A DNA stretch of 64,000 bases, from contig NZ_LMCF01000219.1 of NCBI RefSeq assembly GCF_001623075.1, positions 1 through 64,000 of the forward strand, in the 5' to 3' direction. Source of the stretch: Pseudovibrio sp. Ad37. Its GTDB lineage: Bacteria; Pseudomonadota; Alphaproteobacteria; Rhizobiales; Stappiaceae. Made by a program: the position numbers and the translations under genes. Under the pieces are notes generated by a model that worked only from the letters and a program-made list of their open reading frames with translations, was not told where the DNA came from and made no database searches. This document shows, piece by piece, positions 54,110 through 63,744 of this stretch. Positions within the stretch are counted from its first letter, which is position 1; each line of letters begins with the position of its first letter.

Positions 54110-54790
54110 TCACGCTGCTCGACTCGCCCGCTCACGGGCGTCGAAATGAGATTTTATGACTTGTTCAATATGCTCAACCGTTTTGCGACGATCACGAATA
54201 ATTCCGCCATCCGGCCATTCGATCCGGCAATCACCGCGCGACATGCTCTCTGACTTCACAACATGCACCTTGCCTTCAAAGCTGCTGTTCAGAACCAGAC
54301 CATCAACCATGTCTTCCAGCGCATGCGTATCTTCTGTCGGCACCTCAATCAAAATCTGAGGGATCTTGCGCAGAGGAGCCAGACATTCGGCAAGCAATGC
54401 CACAACTTCAGCAAGCGGCTCACGCGCAATAAGGTGACTGCAAAGACGGCGCGCAATCAGAAAACACATAGAAACCAGGTTCTGCTCTTGAGCGCGGATC
54501 TGGCTTTCAAGATCACCAAGAGCAACTTCAAGTCGGTCCCGCAACACTACCAGTTCTTCCTGTGCACTCAGCTTCTGCTGCTCGGCAATGGCCTGCCGGG
54601 CCTGCATCTCACCACGAACAAACGCAGCCTCTTCAGCAGCTTTTAAAAGCTGCTTGTGCTCAGCAACTGTAATAGTAGGCTCCAGCGGAGGGAGGTCTTC
54701 GACTATTGCTGCGGCCTCAGCCTCATCGATCGATTTAGTATCAAACAAAAAGCGTCGCCGCACGGCACCTTGAGGCATCACAGTAACCAT
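54110..54790 (-). CDS. fliH: FliH/FlbE-type flagellar ATPase regulator
   Basis: A 226-residue protein with a long N-terminal coiled-coil (AEHKQLLKAAEEAAFVRGEMQARQAIAEQQKL), the FliH/HrpE-type C-terminal globular region (LVSMCFLIARRLCSHLIAREPLAEVVALLAECLAP; SMSRGDCRIEWPDGGIIRDRRKTVEHIEQVI). The DCRIEWPDGGI motif is diagnostic of the FliH/YscL class. In the export apparatus it binds FliI. Position matches Caulobacter flbE between fliG and fliN. Confidence 0.88.
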   Translation of the reverse strand: MVTVMPQGAVRRRFLFDTKSIDEAEAAAIVEDLPPLEPTITVAEHKQLLKAAEEAAFVRGEMQARQAIAEQQKLSAQEELVVLRDRLEVALGDLESQIRAQEQNLVSMCFLIARRLCSHLIAREPLAEVVALLAECLAPLRKIPQILIEVPTEDTHALEDMVDGLVLNSSFEGKVHVVKSESMSRGDCRIEWPDGGIIRDRRKTVEHIEQVIKSHFDARERASRAA

Positions 54791-54826
54791 CAGCGGGCCT
54801 CCAGTGATCGCGAAGAAAAGGAACGA

Positions 54827-55891
54827 TTAGTAGACAAACTCTTCCTCTCCTTTCTTCTTGTTAATGCTGATTTCACCAGTGGCTGCCAAATCTTTCGCCT
54901 TCAGGACAAGTGAGCTTTGCGCCTCATCTACATCGTGCAATCGAACTGGTCCCATACCTTCCATGTCTTCCTGAAGCATCTTTGCTGCACGCGATGACAT
55001 GTTGGCCGTAAAGAACACAACAGCAGTTTCAGAAGCTCCTTTGAGAGCCATGGCCAGCTGATCCTTCTCAACATTGCGAAGCAAGGTCTGACAGGCAGCG
55101 GAATCTAGTTTCAACAAGTCCTCGAAGGTGAACATCAAATTGCGGATACGCTCTGCAGACTCGCGACTATCTTCTTCCAGTGCTGCCAAAAAGCGGCCTT
55201 CGGTCTGCCTGTCGAAATTATTGAAGATGTCTGCCATCATTTCGTGGCTATCACGACGACTGGTCTGGGACAGGTTCGACATGAACTCGACCCGCAGTGT
55301 CTGCTCAACCTTCTCCAGAATATCCTTCTGAATAGACTCCATACGCAACATGCGGTTCACCACATCCAGCGCCAGCTCTTCATTCAGCAGAGCCAGAACG
55401 CGAGCCGCATGGTCGCTCTGAATTTTGGAAAGAACCACTGCAATGGTCTGCGGATACTCATTCTTCAGGTAGTTCGCCAGAACGTTTTCAGGAACGTTTG
55501 AAAGCTTCTCCCACATGTTCCGACCTGCAGGACCTCGAATTTCCTCCATAATGATCGCAACACGATCAGTTGGCAGGAAAGAGTTCAGCAGGCGCTCCGT
55601 AACATCTACGTTGCCATTCAACGCACCCCGGGTGGAAAGTCGCTTCAGGAAGTCAACAAACAGCTCTTCAAGCATGGTCGGCGTAACAGGACCAAGGCTC
55701 GCCATCGCGCTGGAAACCTGACGCACTTCTATTTCATCCAGCCCGGCCCAAATGGCCTTCCCATACTTCTGCCCAAGCGCCAAGAGCAGAACGGCTGCGC
55801 GCTCTGCTCCCCCAAGCTCTCGTTCAGCTATTCCGGATGAGACTGATAAGGCTTGCGCTGTCGATTCCTGCGGCTGTATCTCCTCACTCAT
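54827..55891 (-). CDS. fliG: Flagellar motor switch protein FliG
   Basis: A 354-residue rotor protein. FliG-N region [23 protein letters not shown]; middle domain with the ARM-like repeats ([25 protein letters not shown]); C-terminal torque domain [65 protein letters not shown] with the conserved charged residues. Begins one base after the fliF stop. Confidence 0.95.
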   Translation of the reverse strand: MSEEIQPQESTAQALSVSSGIAERELGGAERAAVLLLALGQKYGKAIWAGLDEIEVRQVSSAMASLGPVTPTMLEELFVDFLKRLSTRGALNGNVDVTERLLNSFLPTDRVAIIMEEIRGPAGRNMWEKLSNVPENVLANYLKNEYPQTIAVVLSKIQSDHAARVLALLNEELALDVVNRMLRMESIQKDILEKVEQTLRVEFMSNLSQTSRRDSHEMMADIFNNFDRQTEGRFLAALEEDSRESAERIRNLMFTFEDLLKLDSAACQTLLRNVEKDQLAMALKGASETAVVFFTANMSSRAAKMLQEDMEGMGPVRLHDVDEAQSSLVLKAKDLAATGEISINKKKGEEEFVY

Positions 55892-55892
55892 C

Positions 55893-57539
55893 CTACGCTG
55901 CCTCGTTCAACCAACCGCGAACGATATTGACCGCTTCGCTCGGAGAATCTTCAATCAACTCACTTATTTGCTGAATTGAGCTTTGATGGAGAGCTGCCTG
56001 CATTTTGGCATCTTCAATCCATTCTGCTGTTGGCATTTCAGAAGGAACCTCCTCCATTTCACCAACGACACCTCCAATTTGCGCAGGGCCCTCAGCGACC
56101 AATGTGCCATCTGGCAGCATCTGAACACCGCGTTCTGCCGCCGCAGCTCTCTCTTCTTCTTTAGCAAGAATACGCTTCATCAGCGGAGAGACTGCGAAGA
56201 TCAACAGCAAGATGGTGATCACAAACAGAACACCCAGCTCAGCAAATTTCATGATGTCAGCACGTGTAAAGTCGAACAGCCCGCCTTCGCTATCACCAAA
56301 GTCCTGAAGAGGAGCTTCGACAAAGCGCATGTTGACCACTTCAACATTGTCACCGCGATGTTTGTTAAAACCAACTGCAGTTCGAACCAGAGTAGCAATT
56401 TGCTCCAGCTCATCTTTACTGCGTGGCTGATAGGTCTGCGTGCCATCCTCACTGGTTGTATAGGTACCATCAACCAGAACCGCTACAGATAACCGTTCCA
56501 GACCACCAGCTTCATAGATCTCAGTCACTGTACTCTTGGAAATCTCATAATTCAGGATTTCCTCGGAAACATTCGAAGCATCTTTGGACCCGGTTGCACT
56601 GCCAGCTGCGTCTGCGTTCGGCAGCTGGTTGCCGACAGAAACCGTCTCCTCACCATTGGAGGAAGATGCGTTCTCTTCTTTACTCTGAGAAGAACGCAGC
56701 ACCTGCCCATCAGGATCAAACAGCTCCTGTGTCTCGGTTTTGCGGTTATAGTTGATTTCTGCTGCAACCCGAACACGAGCACGCCCGGTTCCAACGACGT
56801 TATTGAGGATCTCTTCAACCTGTTGCCGCAGGCGAGCCTCCATTGTCGAACGTCGTTCATCCAGCGAAGAGCCGCCAGCAAGTCCCTCTTTATCGCCGGT
56901 TCCGCTGGCAAGCAAAGTGCCGCGCTCATCAACGATAGAGACGTAAGAAGGTTCCAGTCCTTCAACTGCCGTCGCAACAAGATGCTGAATGGCACGGATC
57001 TGCCCACCAGACAAAGAACCCTGCACCTTAATTGCAATCGAAGCTGTTGGCGGTTCCCGGTCACGCTGGAACAACTGCTTTTCAGGGATTACCAGATGAA
57101 CACGCGCAGAAGAAATCCGGCTAATGCTGCGAATGGTTCTGGAAAGTTCCCCTTCAAGAGCTCTGAGGCGGTTCAGGTTCTGCACAAAACTGGTTGCACC
57201 AAGCGTATCTGTCTTGTCGAAGATTTCATAACCAACACCACCGCCTGATGGCAGGCCAGCTTCCGCCATTGTCATGCGCAGGCGATGAACGTTCTCCTGA
57301 GGGACAAGAACACTACGTCCGTTGACACCCAACTCATAAGAAACACCTTGAGATTCAACCTGACTAACAATCGCTGCAGCATCTTCAAGAGTAAGGTCCG
57401 TGAAGAGTGGCACCATCTGCGGTGCTGTCGCGCGAACAATGATGAAACCGAACAGGCCGATCAACGTAACAGCCATCGCCCCCATCGCTGCCAGTCGCGC
57501 GGGCCCAAGTCCTTTCAAGAAGTCAAGGATTCCACTCAC
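55893..57539 (-). CDS. fliF: Flagellar MS-ring protein FliF
   Basis: A 548-residue membrane protein. First membrane helix near residues 18-38 ([22 protein letters not shown]), then the YscJ/FliF domain (about 45-220; [44 protein letters not shown]), a low-complexity linker, second helix near 435-455 ([22 protein letters not shown]), and a C-terminal FliG-binding tail. GTG start at 57539. It is the first gene of the fliF operon; the upstream region has a CtrA-type box at 57661. Confidence 0.95.
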   Translation of the reverse strand: MSGILDFLKGLGPARLAAMGAMAVTLIGLFGFIIVRATAPQMVPLFTDLTLEDAAAIVSQVESQGVSYELGVNGRSVLVPQENVHRLRMTMAEAGLPSGGGVGYEIFDKTDTLGATSFVQNLNRLRALEGELSRTIRSISRISSARVHLVIPEKQLFQRDREPPTASIAIKVQGSLSGGQIRAIQHLVATAVEGLEPSYVSIVDERGTLLASGTGDKEGLAGGSSLDERRSTMEARLRQQVEEILNNVVGTGRARVRVAAEINYNRKTETQELFDPDGQVLRSSQSKEENASSSNGEETVSVGNQLPNADAAGSATGSKDASNVSEEILNYEISKSTVTEIYEAGGLERLSVAVLVDGTYTTSEDGTQTYQPRSKDELEQIATLVRTAVGFNKHRGDNVEVVNMRFVEAPLQDFGDSEGGLFDFTRADIMKFAELGVLFVITILLLIFAVSPLMKRILAKEEERAAAAERGVQMLPDGTLVAEGPAQIGGVVGEMEEVPSEMPTAEWIEDAKMQAALHQSSIQQISELIEDSPSEAVNIVRGWLNEAA

Positions 57540-57942
57540 AGTTGCCGCCCCGTACGTTCAAATCGCTCATTCAAAATGTACCAGCAATACTCTCAACACC
57601 TTGGAAATCGGCGTGAATTGCCCCTGATTTGCTGGTAGGTAAAAATTGCCCGCCTTAGAGTTAACAAAAGGTTAATAAAACCCTAATAATCGGTAAACGG
57701 GAAATCTACCCACAAAGAAGCATTGTGGAATATCGCAGGAAAGGCCTTTGACTAGGCTTTTGAAGAGTCGAATGAATCTTGTGCGGCCTGTTCGGCAGAT
57801 TTTGCCGAAGCAGTTAAGACATCATGGTTAATCTGTAAAATTGTACAAAATGTGGCTTCCACATACAAAAAGGCCGGCTGAGACAGCCGGCCTTTTCAGA
57901 ACCTCAAACCTGTTTGGGTATTACACCCTTTTTGCCTGAAGC
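57540..57942. promoter_or_regulatory. fliF promoter region with CtrA-type box
   Basis: TTAA-CAAAAGG-TTAA at 57661-57675 is a perfect TTAA-N7-TTAA, the consensus of CtrA, the cell-cycle regulator that in Caulobacter activates the fliF operon. It lies 122 bases upstream of the fliF GTG. The remaining bases hold the terminator of sciP (57867) and AT-rich stretches. No sigma-54 type element was found here, as expected for an early class gene. Confidence 0.75.
57867..57897 (-). terminator. Terminator of sciP
   Basis: AAAAGGCCGGCTG-AGA-CAGCCGGCCTTTT: a perfect 13-bp stem with a three-base loop and T/A tails, 46 bases after the sciP stop (57943) on the minus strand. It separates sciP from the fliF promoter. 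Confidence 0.85.
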
Positions 57943-58221
57943 CTACTGGTCACGATAGTCCTGAACGCGTGTAGCTCGCAAGCCAGCTAAACCGTGTCGG
58001 TCAATCGAATTCTGCCAAGACAGAAATTCTTCAACCGTCAAAGTATACCGATTACATGCTTCATCCAGAGACAACAAGCCTCCGCGCACAGCCGCAACCA
58101 CTTCAGCTTTTCTTCTGATAACCCATCTCTTTGTAGAGGTAGGAGGAAGATCCGCTATCGTCAGAGGGCTCCCATCGGGGCCGATGACGTATTTTACTCG
58201 TGAACGTATATGTTCGGTCAT
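57943..58221 (-). CDS. sciP: CtrA inhibitor SciP (DUF1153)
   Basis: A 92-residue protein matching SciP: VKYVIGPDGSPLTIADLPPTSTKRWVIRRKAEVVAAVRGGLLSLDEACNRYTLTVEEFLSWQ. In Caulobacter, SciP is a small trp-repressor-like protein that binds CtrA and blocks activation of its target promoters in swarmer/G1 cells, including flagellar class genes. GAGAGTAGA precedes the ATG at 58221; the frame extends to 58269. A near-CtrA element lies upstream (58275-58289, TTAA-N7-CTAA). Confidence 0.9.
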   Translation of the reverse strand: MTEHIRSRVKYVIGPDGSPLTIADLPPTSTKRWVIRRKAEVVAAVRGGLLSLDEACNRYTLTVEEFLSWQNSIDRHGLAGLRATRVQDYRDQ

Positions 58222-58274
58222 TCTACTCTCACACAAACCATGACCAAGCTGAGGACGAGAATAGAACAAGGCAC

Positions 58275-58289
58275 TTAAAATTTGGCTAA
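58275..58289. promoter_or_regulatory. Imperfect CtrA-type box upstream of sciP
   Basis: TTAA-AATTTGG-CTAA, one mismatch from TTAA-N7-TTAA, 54 bases upstream of the sciP ATG. It would fit the known CtrA control of sciP in Caulobacter. Weaker than the fliF box. Confidence 0.45.
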
Positions 58290-58346
58290 GCCCCCATCAA
58301 TGTTTTGGTAAGATTCATAACCGGGGATCTTAGTGGATATTAACTA

Positions 58347-59003
58347 CTACAGAATTCCATTGACTCCAGTGACCTCACCCACAGGAATTTTGAGATCCCC
58401 CATGTGTAGAATAATGTCGCCAGTGCTGAAGTCCACGGCGTCCACTTTCCCTTTCACTTCGGTCTGAACAGCGAAAGGCTCGCCATTGGCATCCTGGGTA
58501 ATAATATCAATGGAATAGGCGCCATCATCAGCTTTTGTGCCGTTTGTCGCCACGCCATCCCATTCAAAAGTATTGTCACCTTCCTTCAGATCAATCTCTT
58601 CCTGATAGACCTCAGCACCCTCACTATTTTTAACAGTAATGGTTGCCTTACCTGCAGAAACGGCATCAAGATTCCAAGAAGCTTTGTCATCCTTGAGCTG
58701 CGCTGTCGCACTCTGAGCAGTCACTTCCTTACCGATATAGTTTACAAACTGACTCGCACTTTGCGTTTTGAGCTGAGTCAGCTGTTCCTCTAATTTCTCA
58801 GTAGTTGCAACCTGTTGCTCAACCATCGTGTATTGAACCAGCTGATTCGTATATTCAGCCGAATCAAGAGGCTCCAACGGATCCTGATTTTGCACCTGCG
58901 TGGTCAGCAACGAGATAAACAGATCAAAGTTTGCATTGATGCTGTTCTGGGTACTTACGCCAGAGGTGTCCGCATTCGGTGTCAGAGCATTAATTGTAGT
59001 CAT
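58347..59003 (-). CDS. flgD: Flagellar hook capping protein FlgD
   Basis: A 218-residue hook-assembly scaffold. N-terminal conserved motif FDLFISLLTTQVQNQDPLEPLDSAEYTNQLVQYTMVEQQVATTEKL (residues about 28-75), FNYIGKE-like SQFVNYIGKEVTAQSAT, and C-terminal FlgD Ig-like/tudor domain with KATITVKNSEGAEVYQEEIDLKEGDNTFEWDGVATNG. Length typical. GAGGAAATAGACA precedes the ATG. Downstream of fliK, 23 bases apart, probably cotranscribed. Confidence 0.93.
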   Translation of the reverse strand: MTTINALTPNADTSGVSTQNSINANFDLFISLLTTQVQNQDPLEPLDSAEYTNQLVQYTMVEQQVATTEKLEEQLTQLKTQSASQFVNYIGKEVTAQSATAQLKDDKASWNLDAVSAGKATITVKNSEGAEVYQEEIDLKEGDNTFEWDGVATNGTKADDGAYSIDIITQDANGEPFAVQTEVKGKVDAVDFSTGDIILHMGDLKIPVGEVTGVNGIL

Positions 59004-59026
59004 TGTCTATTTCCTCGTGCGCGGCA

Positions 59027-61354
59027 TCAAACCGAGATATCCAGTCCACCAGCGCGGGCAGCACTATTTAAATTATTCTGTGCGAGATAGTTTTCTTCTG
59101 GCAACTCAGCGCCTTCTGACGCTCGATCCAGCTGCCCAACATTTGCCTGTCGGTTCTCTTGCTGATCCGAAGTCTGCGAGCCACGCCCTCCAAGTGAGAA
59201 CTGAAGAGAGCTCTTATCGCTTTCGATCCCAGCTTCCTGAAGAGCCTTCTCCAACCCGCGTTGATCTCGCTGCAAAAGTTCAAGAGTTTCAGGTCTCTCA
59301 ACAATCAGATGCGCCCGTACGCGGCCATCCTTACTAAATTCCAGAGAAACATCGACCCCACCCAACTCTTTTGGGTCAAGCCGGATTTCAAAACGATCAA
59401 CGCCGCCACTTGCCTGACGGGCAATCTCAGGCCACACAGCATTCGCAACATTCCTCAGCGTAGAGGTTGGCAGAGAGCCCATTGAACGGAATGCAGAGTC
59501 AGAATGTGCAGCAGTGCTGGAGGTTGCTTCAGAACTTTCCCAATCAAGCTCAGCTTCGGGTCCATCCAACGGACCAGCTGCAAGCCCCCAACCGATTGCC
59601 GTTGTTGAAGCAACCTGCTCATTTGCCTGTGGCACCTTCACCTGAATACTGACAGAGGGCGCAGTATTTTTCTTGTCAGCGGATACTGCCTGATCAGCAG
59701 GCTTGGTCAGTGCATTCGTAAGGTCATCGGCCTCCGGAGCATCACTAACCTCCGTGACTGCTTCAGTACTCGCTGTCACTTGCACAGCTCCACCAGCAGT
59801 TTTGTCTTTTCCAGCCAACGGGGTCGCAGCAGTCGTCACAGCAGCATTCCGGCTCACCTGTTCCGCAGAACGGACACCCGCTTCACTCCCTTGAACAGAG
59901 GCGACATCAACAGCCTTCTGTACCTGCGAAGCTTGGCCATTCTTTTCTAAAGGCACATCAGGCTTGGAAGTCACATTCGGGAAAATGATGTCACCATCAC
60001 CTTCAACAGATGCGGCCTGCGCCGCACGCTGTTGATTGCCGACAAAGCTTGAACCAGCACGATCAGTCTGCCGGACAAGCACAGGCTTTTCTAAGGAAGC
60101 GTCTGTATCACCCTCAATGGCATCAACAAGAACATCGCCCCGAGAAGACTGAACAGCTCCCTTAACCTCTACAGATTGCGGCTGAACAGGTTCGGATTGA
60201 GCTTTGACACTCTTCACGTCTTGCGCTGTTGCTAGCTCACTGACCTGACGACCAACAACAGGTTGCGATGACTGAACATCCGCTTCACGAGCCGGCGCAG
60301 CGGTCTTTTCGACAGGAGCGCTGACGGAGTTAGCGGTTGTGCCAACGCTACCGCTCTCTGAAGACGTGACAATACGATTATCAACTGCATTTGCGACTTG
60401 CTCTGCCTTAACCGCATTGTTCGCTGGCTGAACTTGCGGTGAAGCAGCAGAATTCTGGGACTGCTCAGAGACCTCTGAAGAACGTGCAATCAGCTCAGGA
60501 GAAACCTTAGCCACTTGATCTGAAGCCGGGAGTTCCAGCGCATTTAACTGAGGCCCAGATGAACCACCTTGTTTGACAGTGGTATCCTGCCGCTCGGACG
60601 TCACGCCCGGTTGCAAATCTGAGGCATTCCGAGTGTTGTCTTTAGATTCCTGCGCAGCACTGACAACGCCTGCCTCTTGAGCAGCAGCGCCTGCCTGAGC
60701 CGTTATCGGTCTGTCATCCGCCTGCGGCAAGATCTGCCCACCACTCTCGGTCTGCTGTAAGGTACCAAGATTTGCAACAGCACTCTCACCTGTCTTGGAA
60801 GAGATAGCCTCTCCCTCACCTACAACAGGAGCAGCGTTTTGGACATTAGCGACCGGTTGATCGACTTCCGCTCCGCCTGCTTTCTCCGCTAAGGCTGGCT
60901 GGCTGCCTACTTCCTGGACCTTTTGTGGCAAAGCAACAAAAGGTGTTTTCGCTTTCTCTTCGCCACCATTGAAAAGAAGCGCTTCATCATTAGTCGTCGC
61001 AACTGCCCCCAATCCCGGAACCGCGCCTGACAATGGCACCTGAGAAACAGTGGGAAGCGGCAGTTCACCAGCCAAACCAGCAACTGCACTCTCACCATTT
61101 TCATCCTTGATGAGATTTGGGCTTAAAACCGAAAGATCGCCGCCAGTAGTTAACGCACCAGAGAAGAGATCCACTGCAGTTGCCGCTGCACCATCTCCCT
61201 CAGAAGCTTTGGCGAGAAGACCGGAGAAAGTATCGGCATTTTGGCCGAGCACACTCTCACCAAGCAGCGCATTACCACCTTGCCCCACAACGGGGCCTAA
61301 AGGCGTTTGTGGCTGAACAGGACCGGTTAAACTCAGCAAAGCAGATTGCGACAT
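59027..61354 (-). CDS. fliK: Flagellar hook-length control protein FliK
   Basis: A 775-residue protein, long for the family. The first roughly 600 residues are low-complexity Ala/Val/Ser/Gln-rich, weakly repetitive, disordered sequence, as usual for the ruler part. The conserved FliK C-terminal (Flg_hook) domain is DRFEIRLDPKELGGVDVSLEFSKDGRVRAHLIVERPETLELLQRDQRGLEKALQEAGIESDKSSLQFSL (about 665-735). It measures hook length and switches export specificity. A sigma-54-like promoter lies 66-81 bases upstream. Confidence 0.9.
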   Translation of the reverse strand: MSQSALLSLTGPVQPQTPLGPVVGQGGNALLGESVLGQNADTFSGLLAKASEGDGAAATAVDLFSGALTTGGDLSVLSPNLIKDENGESAVAGLAGELPLPTVSQVPLSGAVPGLGAVATTNDEALLFNGGEEKAKTPFVALPQKVQEVGSQPALAEKAGGAEVDQPVANVQNAAPVVGEGEAISSKTGESAVANLGTLQQTESGGQILPQADDRPITAQAGAAAQEAGVVSAAQESKDNTRNASDLQPGVTSERQDTTVKQGGSSGPQLNALELPASDQVAKVSPELIARSSEVSEQSQNSAASPQVQPANNAVKAEQVANAVDNRIVTSSESGSVGTTANSVSAPVEKTAAPAREADVQSSQPVVGRQVSELATAQDVKSVKAQSEPVQPQSVEVKGAVQSSRGDVLVDAIEGDTDASLEKPVLVRQTDRAGSSFVGNQQRAAQAASVEGDGDIIFPNVTSKPDVPLEKNGQASQVQKAVDVASVQGSEAGVRSAEQVSRNAAVTTAATPLAGKDKTAGGAVQVTASTEAVTEVSDAPEADDLTNALTKPADQAVSADKKNTAPSVSIQVKVPQANEQVASTTAIGWGLAAGPLDGPEAELDWESSEATSSTAAHSDSAFRSMGSLPTSTLRNVANAVWPEIARQASGGVDRFEIRLDPKELGGVDVSLEFSKDGRVRAHLIVERPETLELLQRDQRGLEKALQEAGIESDKSSLQFSLGGRGSQTSDQQENRQANVGQLDRASEGAELPEENYLAQNNLNSAARAGGLDISV

Positions 61355-61809
61355 ATATTCCTCAAACTACGCAGCACACACCATCAGCAACGATGGTCAA
61401 GACATCTTGCGCGCAGATATGCAATTAGTGGGCCAATCACAAAATCAAGAAAATATAAACAATTTCAAATAGATAAATTAAATTCAATATTTCAAGGAAC
61501 AGACAACAAGATCATTTATTGCCCCTGCCTCGGCAACAAATGCCCAGCAAGTAAAAACATCAATCAAAAAGATTGGCCTTCCGTCGAGTTTTAGGTATAT
61601 TCCCGCCAACTAGCACGCTCGAAGCGTACGCATGCGAAGCGTTTAAAAGAGAGCCCGCGTTTAGCCATCGCCAGAGCGCAGCAAGCACTAAGCAAGCAAA
61701 AGAAACTAATCTGCGCTTCAGACTTCAATGTCTCCCAGGATTGAAATCTGCTCGTGATGTTATAGATACGGCTCTCACTTAAACGCGCCTACAGGATGAG
61801 GTAATTGGA
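61355..61809. other. 455-bp divergent region between fliK and mnmA
   Basis: Contains the sigma-54 promoter of fliK (61420-61435) near its left end, then an AT-rich stretch around 61435-61510 and a GC-richer part to mnmA. The open frame at 61573-61782 has no family resemblance or site. The mnmA promoter must be here but I see no clear -35/-10. Confidence 0.4.
61420..61435 (-). promoter_or_regulatory. Sigma-54 (-24/-12) promoter of fliK-flgD
   Basis: Read on the minus strand: TGGCCC-ACTAA-TTGCA. GG and GC are exactly 10 bases apart, matching TGGCAC-N5-TTGCA at all but one position. It lies about 66 bases upstream of the fliK ATG (61354), with a start point expected near 61409. FlbD is the likely activator. 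Confidence 0.75.
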
Positions 61810-63012
61810 ATGCTAAACAGTCTTGGCCTGCCCGGCCGCCCAGAAGACACACGGGTGGTTGTTGCCATGTCAGGCGGCGTTGATTCATCGGTTGTTGCCG
61901 GAATGATGAAACGCGAAGGCTATGATGTGGTCGGCGTCACTCTACAGCTCTACGATCATGGCGAAGCAATCCAACGCAAGGGCGCTTGCTGCGCCGGGCA
62001 AGACATCCACGATGCCCGCCGTGTTGCAGAAAAACTCGACATTCCGCATTACGTTCTGGATTATGAATCCCGCTTTAAAGAGCAGGTCATCGAACGCTTC
62101 GCGGACAGCTATATCAATGGCGAAACGCCGATTCCATGCGTAACATGTAACCAGACCGTCAAGTTCAAAGACCTTCTGGAAACTGCCAAGGACTTGGGCG
62201 CTGATGTGCTGGTCACAGGTCACTATGTCCGTACAGGCGTGGAAGGCAATCAGCTTGCCATGTTCCGTCCTGTCGATCTGGACCGTGATCAAAGCTACTT
62301 CCTGTTCGCAACAACACAGGAACAGCTCGATTTTCTGCGCTTCCCATTAGGTGGCATGACCAAACCAGAAGTTCGCGAACTTGCGCATGAGTTTGGACTG
62401 GCAATTGCTGACAAGCATGACAGTCAGGACATCTGCTTTGTGCCAGAAGGCCGCTACACAGACGTTATTGCCAAGCTTCGCCCGCACGCAGCAGAACCTG
62501 GTGATATCGTGCATGTGGATGGCCGCATTCTTGGCCGACACAACGGCATCATCCATTACACCATCGGTCAACGCCGCGGTATCGGAGTTGCAACTGGTGA
62601 CCCTCTCTATGTTGTTCATCTGGACGCAGATGGACGACGCGTGATTGTTGGTCCGCAAGAAGCGTTAGCAACCCACAACCTGCTGCTGCGCGAAGTAAAC
62701 TGGATTGGCTCAGGTACACTGGATGATCTGCCGGAAGACGGCATCACAGTTTATGCAAAGGTCCGTTCTACCCGCCCACCAACAGAAGCCATTCTGCGCA
62801 AGAGCGGCGAAAACATTTTTGTCGAGCTGGTAGCAGGCGAATTCGGCGTGGCCCCAGGACAGGCTTGCGTTTTCTTCGACAAAGACGGCCAGGAAGCACG
62901 CGTTCTCGGCGGCGGTTGGATCCAGCGCGCTGAGAAGCAAGAAGGCGCAGAAGCAGCCCTCAAAGCACTGCTCGGAAAAGGCTGGGAAGCAGCAGGCTTT
63001 CCTGCAGGCTAA
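61810..63012 (+). CDS. mnmA: tRNA-specific 2-thiouridylase
   Basis: A 400-residue enzyme that thiolates U34 of tRNA-Glu, -Lys and -Gln. PP-loop [31 protein letters not shown]; catalytic Cys regions [30 protein letters not shown] and DICFVPEG; C-terminal PUA-like region [20 protein letters not shown]. The PP-loop Cys in PCVTCN and the DICF Cys form the catalytic pair. GATGAGG precedes the ATG. It ends in a terminator at 63042. Confidence 0.95.
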   Translation: MLNSLGLPGRPEDTRVVVAMSGGVDSSVVAGMMKREGYDVVGVTLQLYDHGEAIQRKGACCAGQDIHDARRVAEKLDIPHYVLDYESRFKEQVIERFADSYINGETPIPCVTCNQTVKFKDLLETAKDLGADVLVTGHYVRTGVEGNQLAMFRPVDLDRDQSYFLFATTQEQLDFLRFPLGGMTKPEVRELAHEFGLAIADKHDSQDICFVPEGRYTDVIAKLRPHAAEPGDIVHVDGRILGRHNGIIHYTIGQRRGIGVATGDPLYVVHLDADGRRVIVGPQEALATHNLLLREVNWIGSGTLDDLPEDGITVYAKVRSTRPPTEAILRKSGENIFVELVAGEFGVAPGQACVFFDKDGQEARVLGGGWIQRAEKQEGAEAALKALLGKGWEAAGFPAG

Positions 63013-63376
63013 AGCATTGCCAAACTGACCGAATTATTCAAAACGCCCCGCCTGACCTGATCGTCACCGGGGCGTTTTATTTTGATCTGTCCAGCTTATG
63101 CCTTGCGCAGCCCCAATACGACATCACTCCACAAATCCCAGAAAAGCCACTCCGAAATTTCCAACTTGGCAAAAAATGAGATTTTCTTGTTCCTGACAAC
63201 TGCAACTGGCAGTTATTGCTCTACGAAATTGGCATTAACCCTAGGTTTTCATGGAGTTTTTCACAAGAGATCATATTTCCACAAAACTTACCCAAGAACG
63301 CTTGACGCCACCCCTCTTGGGCCTTATACACCCCTTCACAGCGCGGCGGTCAACACCGCAACATAGCGCACCGGAT
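63013..63376. other. 364-bp gap before tRNA-Met
   Basis: Holds the mnmA terminator at 63042 and the tRNA-Met promoter region. The open frame 63082-63366 has no coding character. No other element seen. Confidence 0.4.
63042..63080 (+). terminator. Terminator after mnmA
   Basis: AACGCCCCG and CGGGGCGTT (9-bp stem) with a 17-base loop, followed by TTATTTTG. It lies 30 bases after the mnmA stop. Confidence 0.75.
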
Positions 63377-63453
63377 GGCGGGGTAGCTCAGTTGGTTAGA
63401 GCAGCGGAATCATAATCCGCGTGTCGGGGGTTCAAGTCCCTCCCTCGCTACCA
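63377..63453 (+). tRNA. tRNA-Met (CAT anticodon, elongator)
   Basis: A complete 77-nt cloverleaf including the encoded CCA: acceptor GGCGGGG/CCTCGCT (first pair G-T), D arm GCTC...GAGC, anticodon arm GCGGA-TTCATAA-like with CAT, T arm GGGGG-TTCAAGT-CCCTC, discriminator A, CCA. The anticodon CAT reads AUG (Met) or, if lysidine-modified, AUA (Ile2). The acceptor and the lack of the initiator CGCGGGG start fit the elongator tRNA-Met; a search of identity elements would settle it. Confidence 0.93.
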
Positions 63454-63744
63454 CCATTTTCCCAAATGCAAATACAAAATCCAAGGTAGCCTGATTAGCA
63501 TTTCCGCGGTTACTACTCTAAGAAAGCACAATTCGGCATACGGCTAGCCGTAGAAACAAAAAAGCCGACTGTATAAGTAATATAGAGCTGACGGTGTTTC
63601 CACTTTTGACAGACGACCCGCAGAGAAACACGAGCAATGAGGCAGTCTTCTAAATATATATTTTTATAAATACTTTTCTCTTGATCGCTAAAATACCATT
63701 AACTAAAACAACCAAAGATTGTTATCATTTTTTGGATTCTTAGT
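63454..63744. other. 291-bp stretch upstream of the autotransporter gene
   Basis: AT-rich; contains the start region of the next gene. No gene or strong promoter pair is clear. Confidence 0.35.

Noticed and set aside
61573-61782. 69-codon ORF in the fliK-mnmA gap
   Set aside because: No ribosome-binding site or conservation pattern; overlaps expected promoter DNA.
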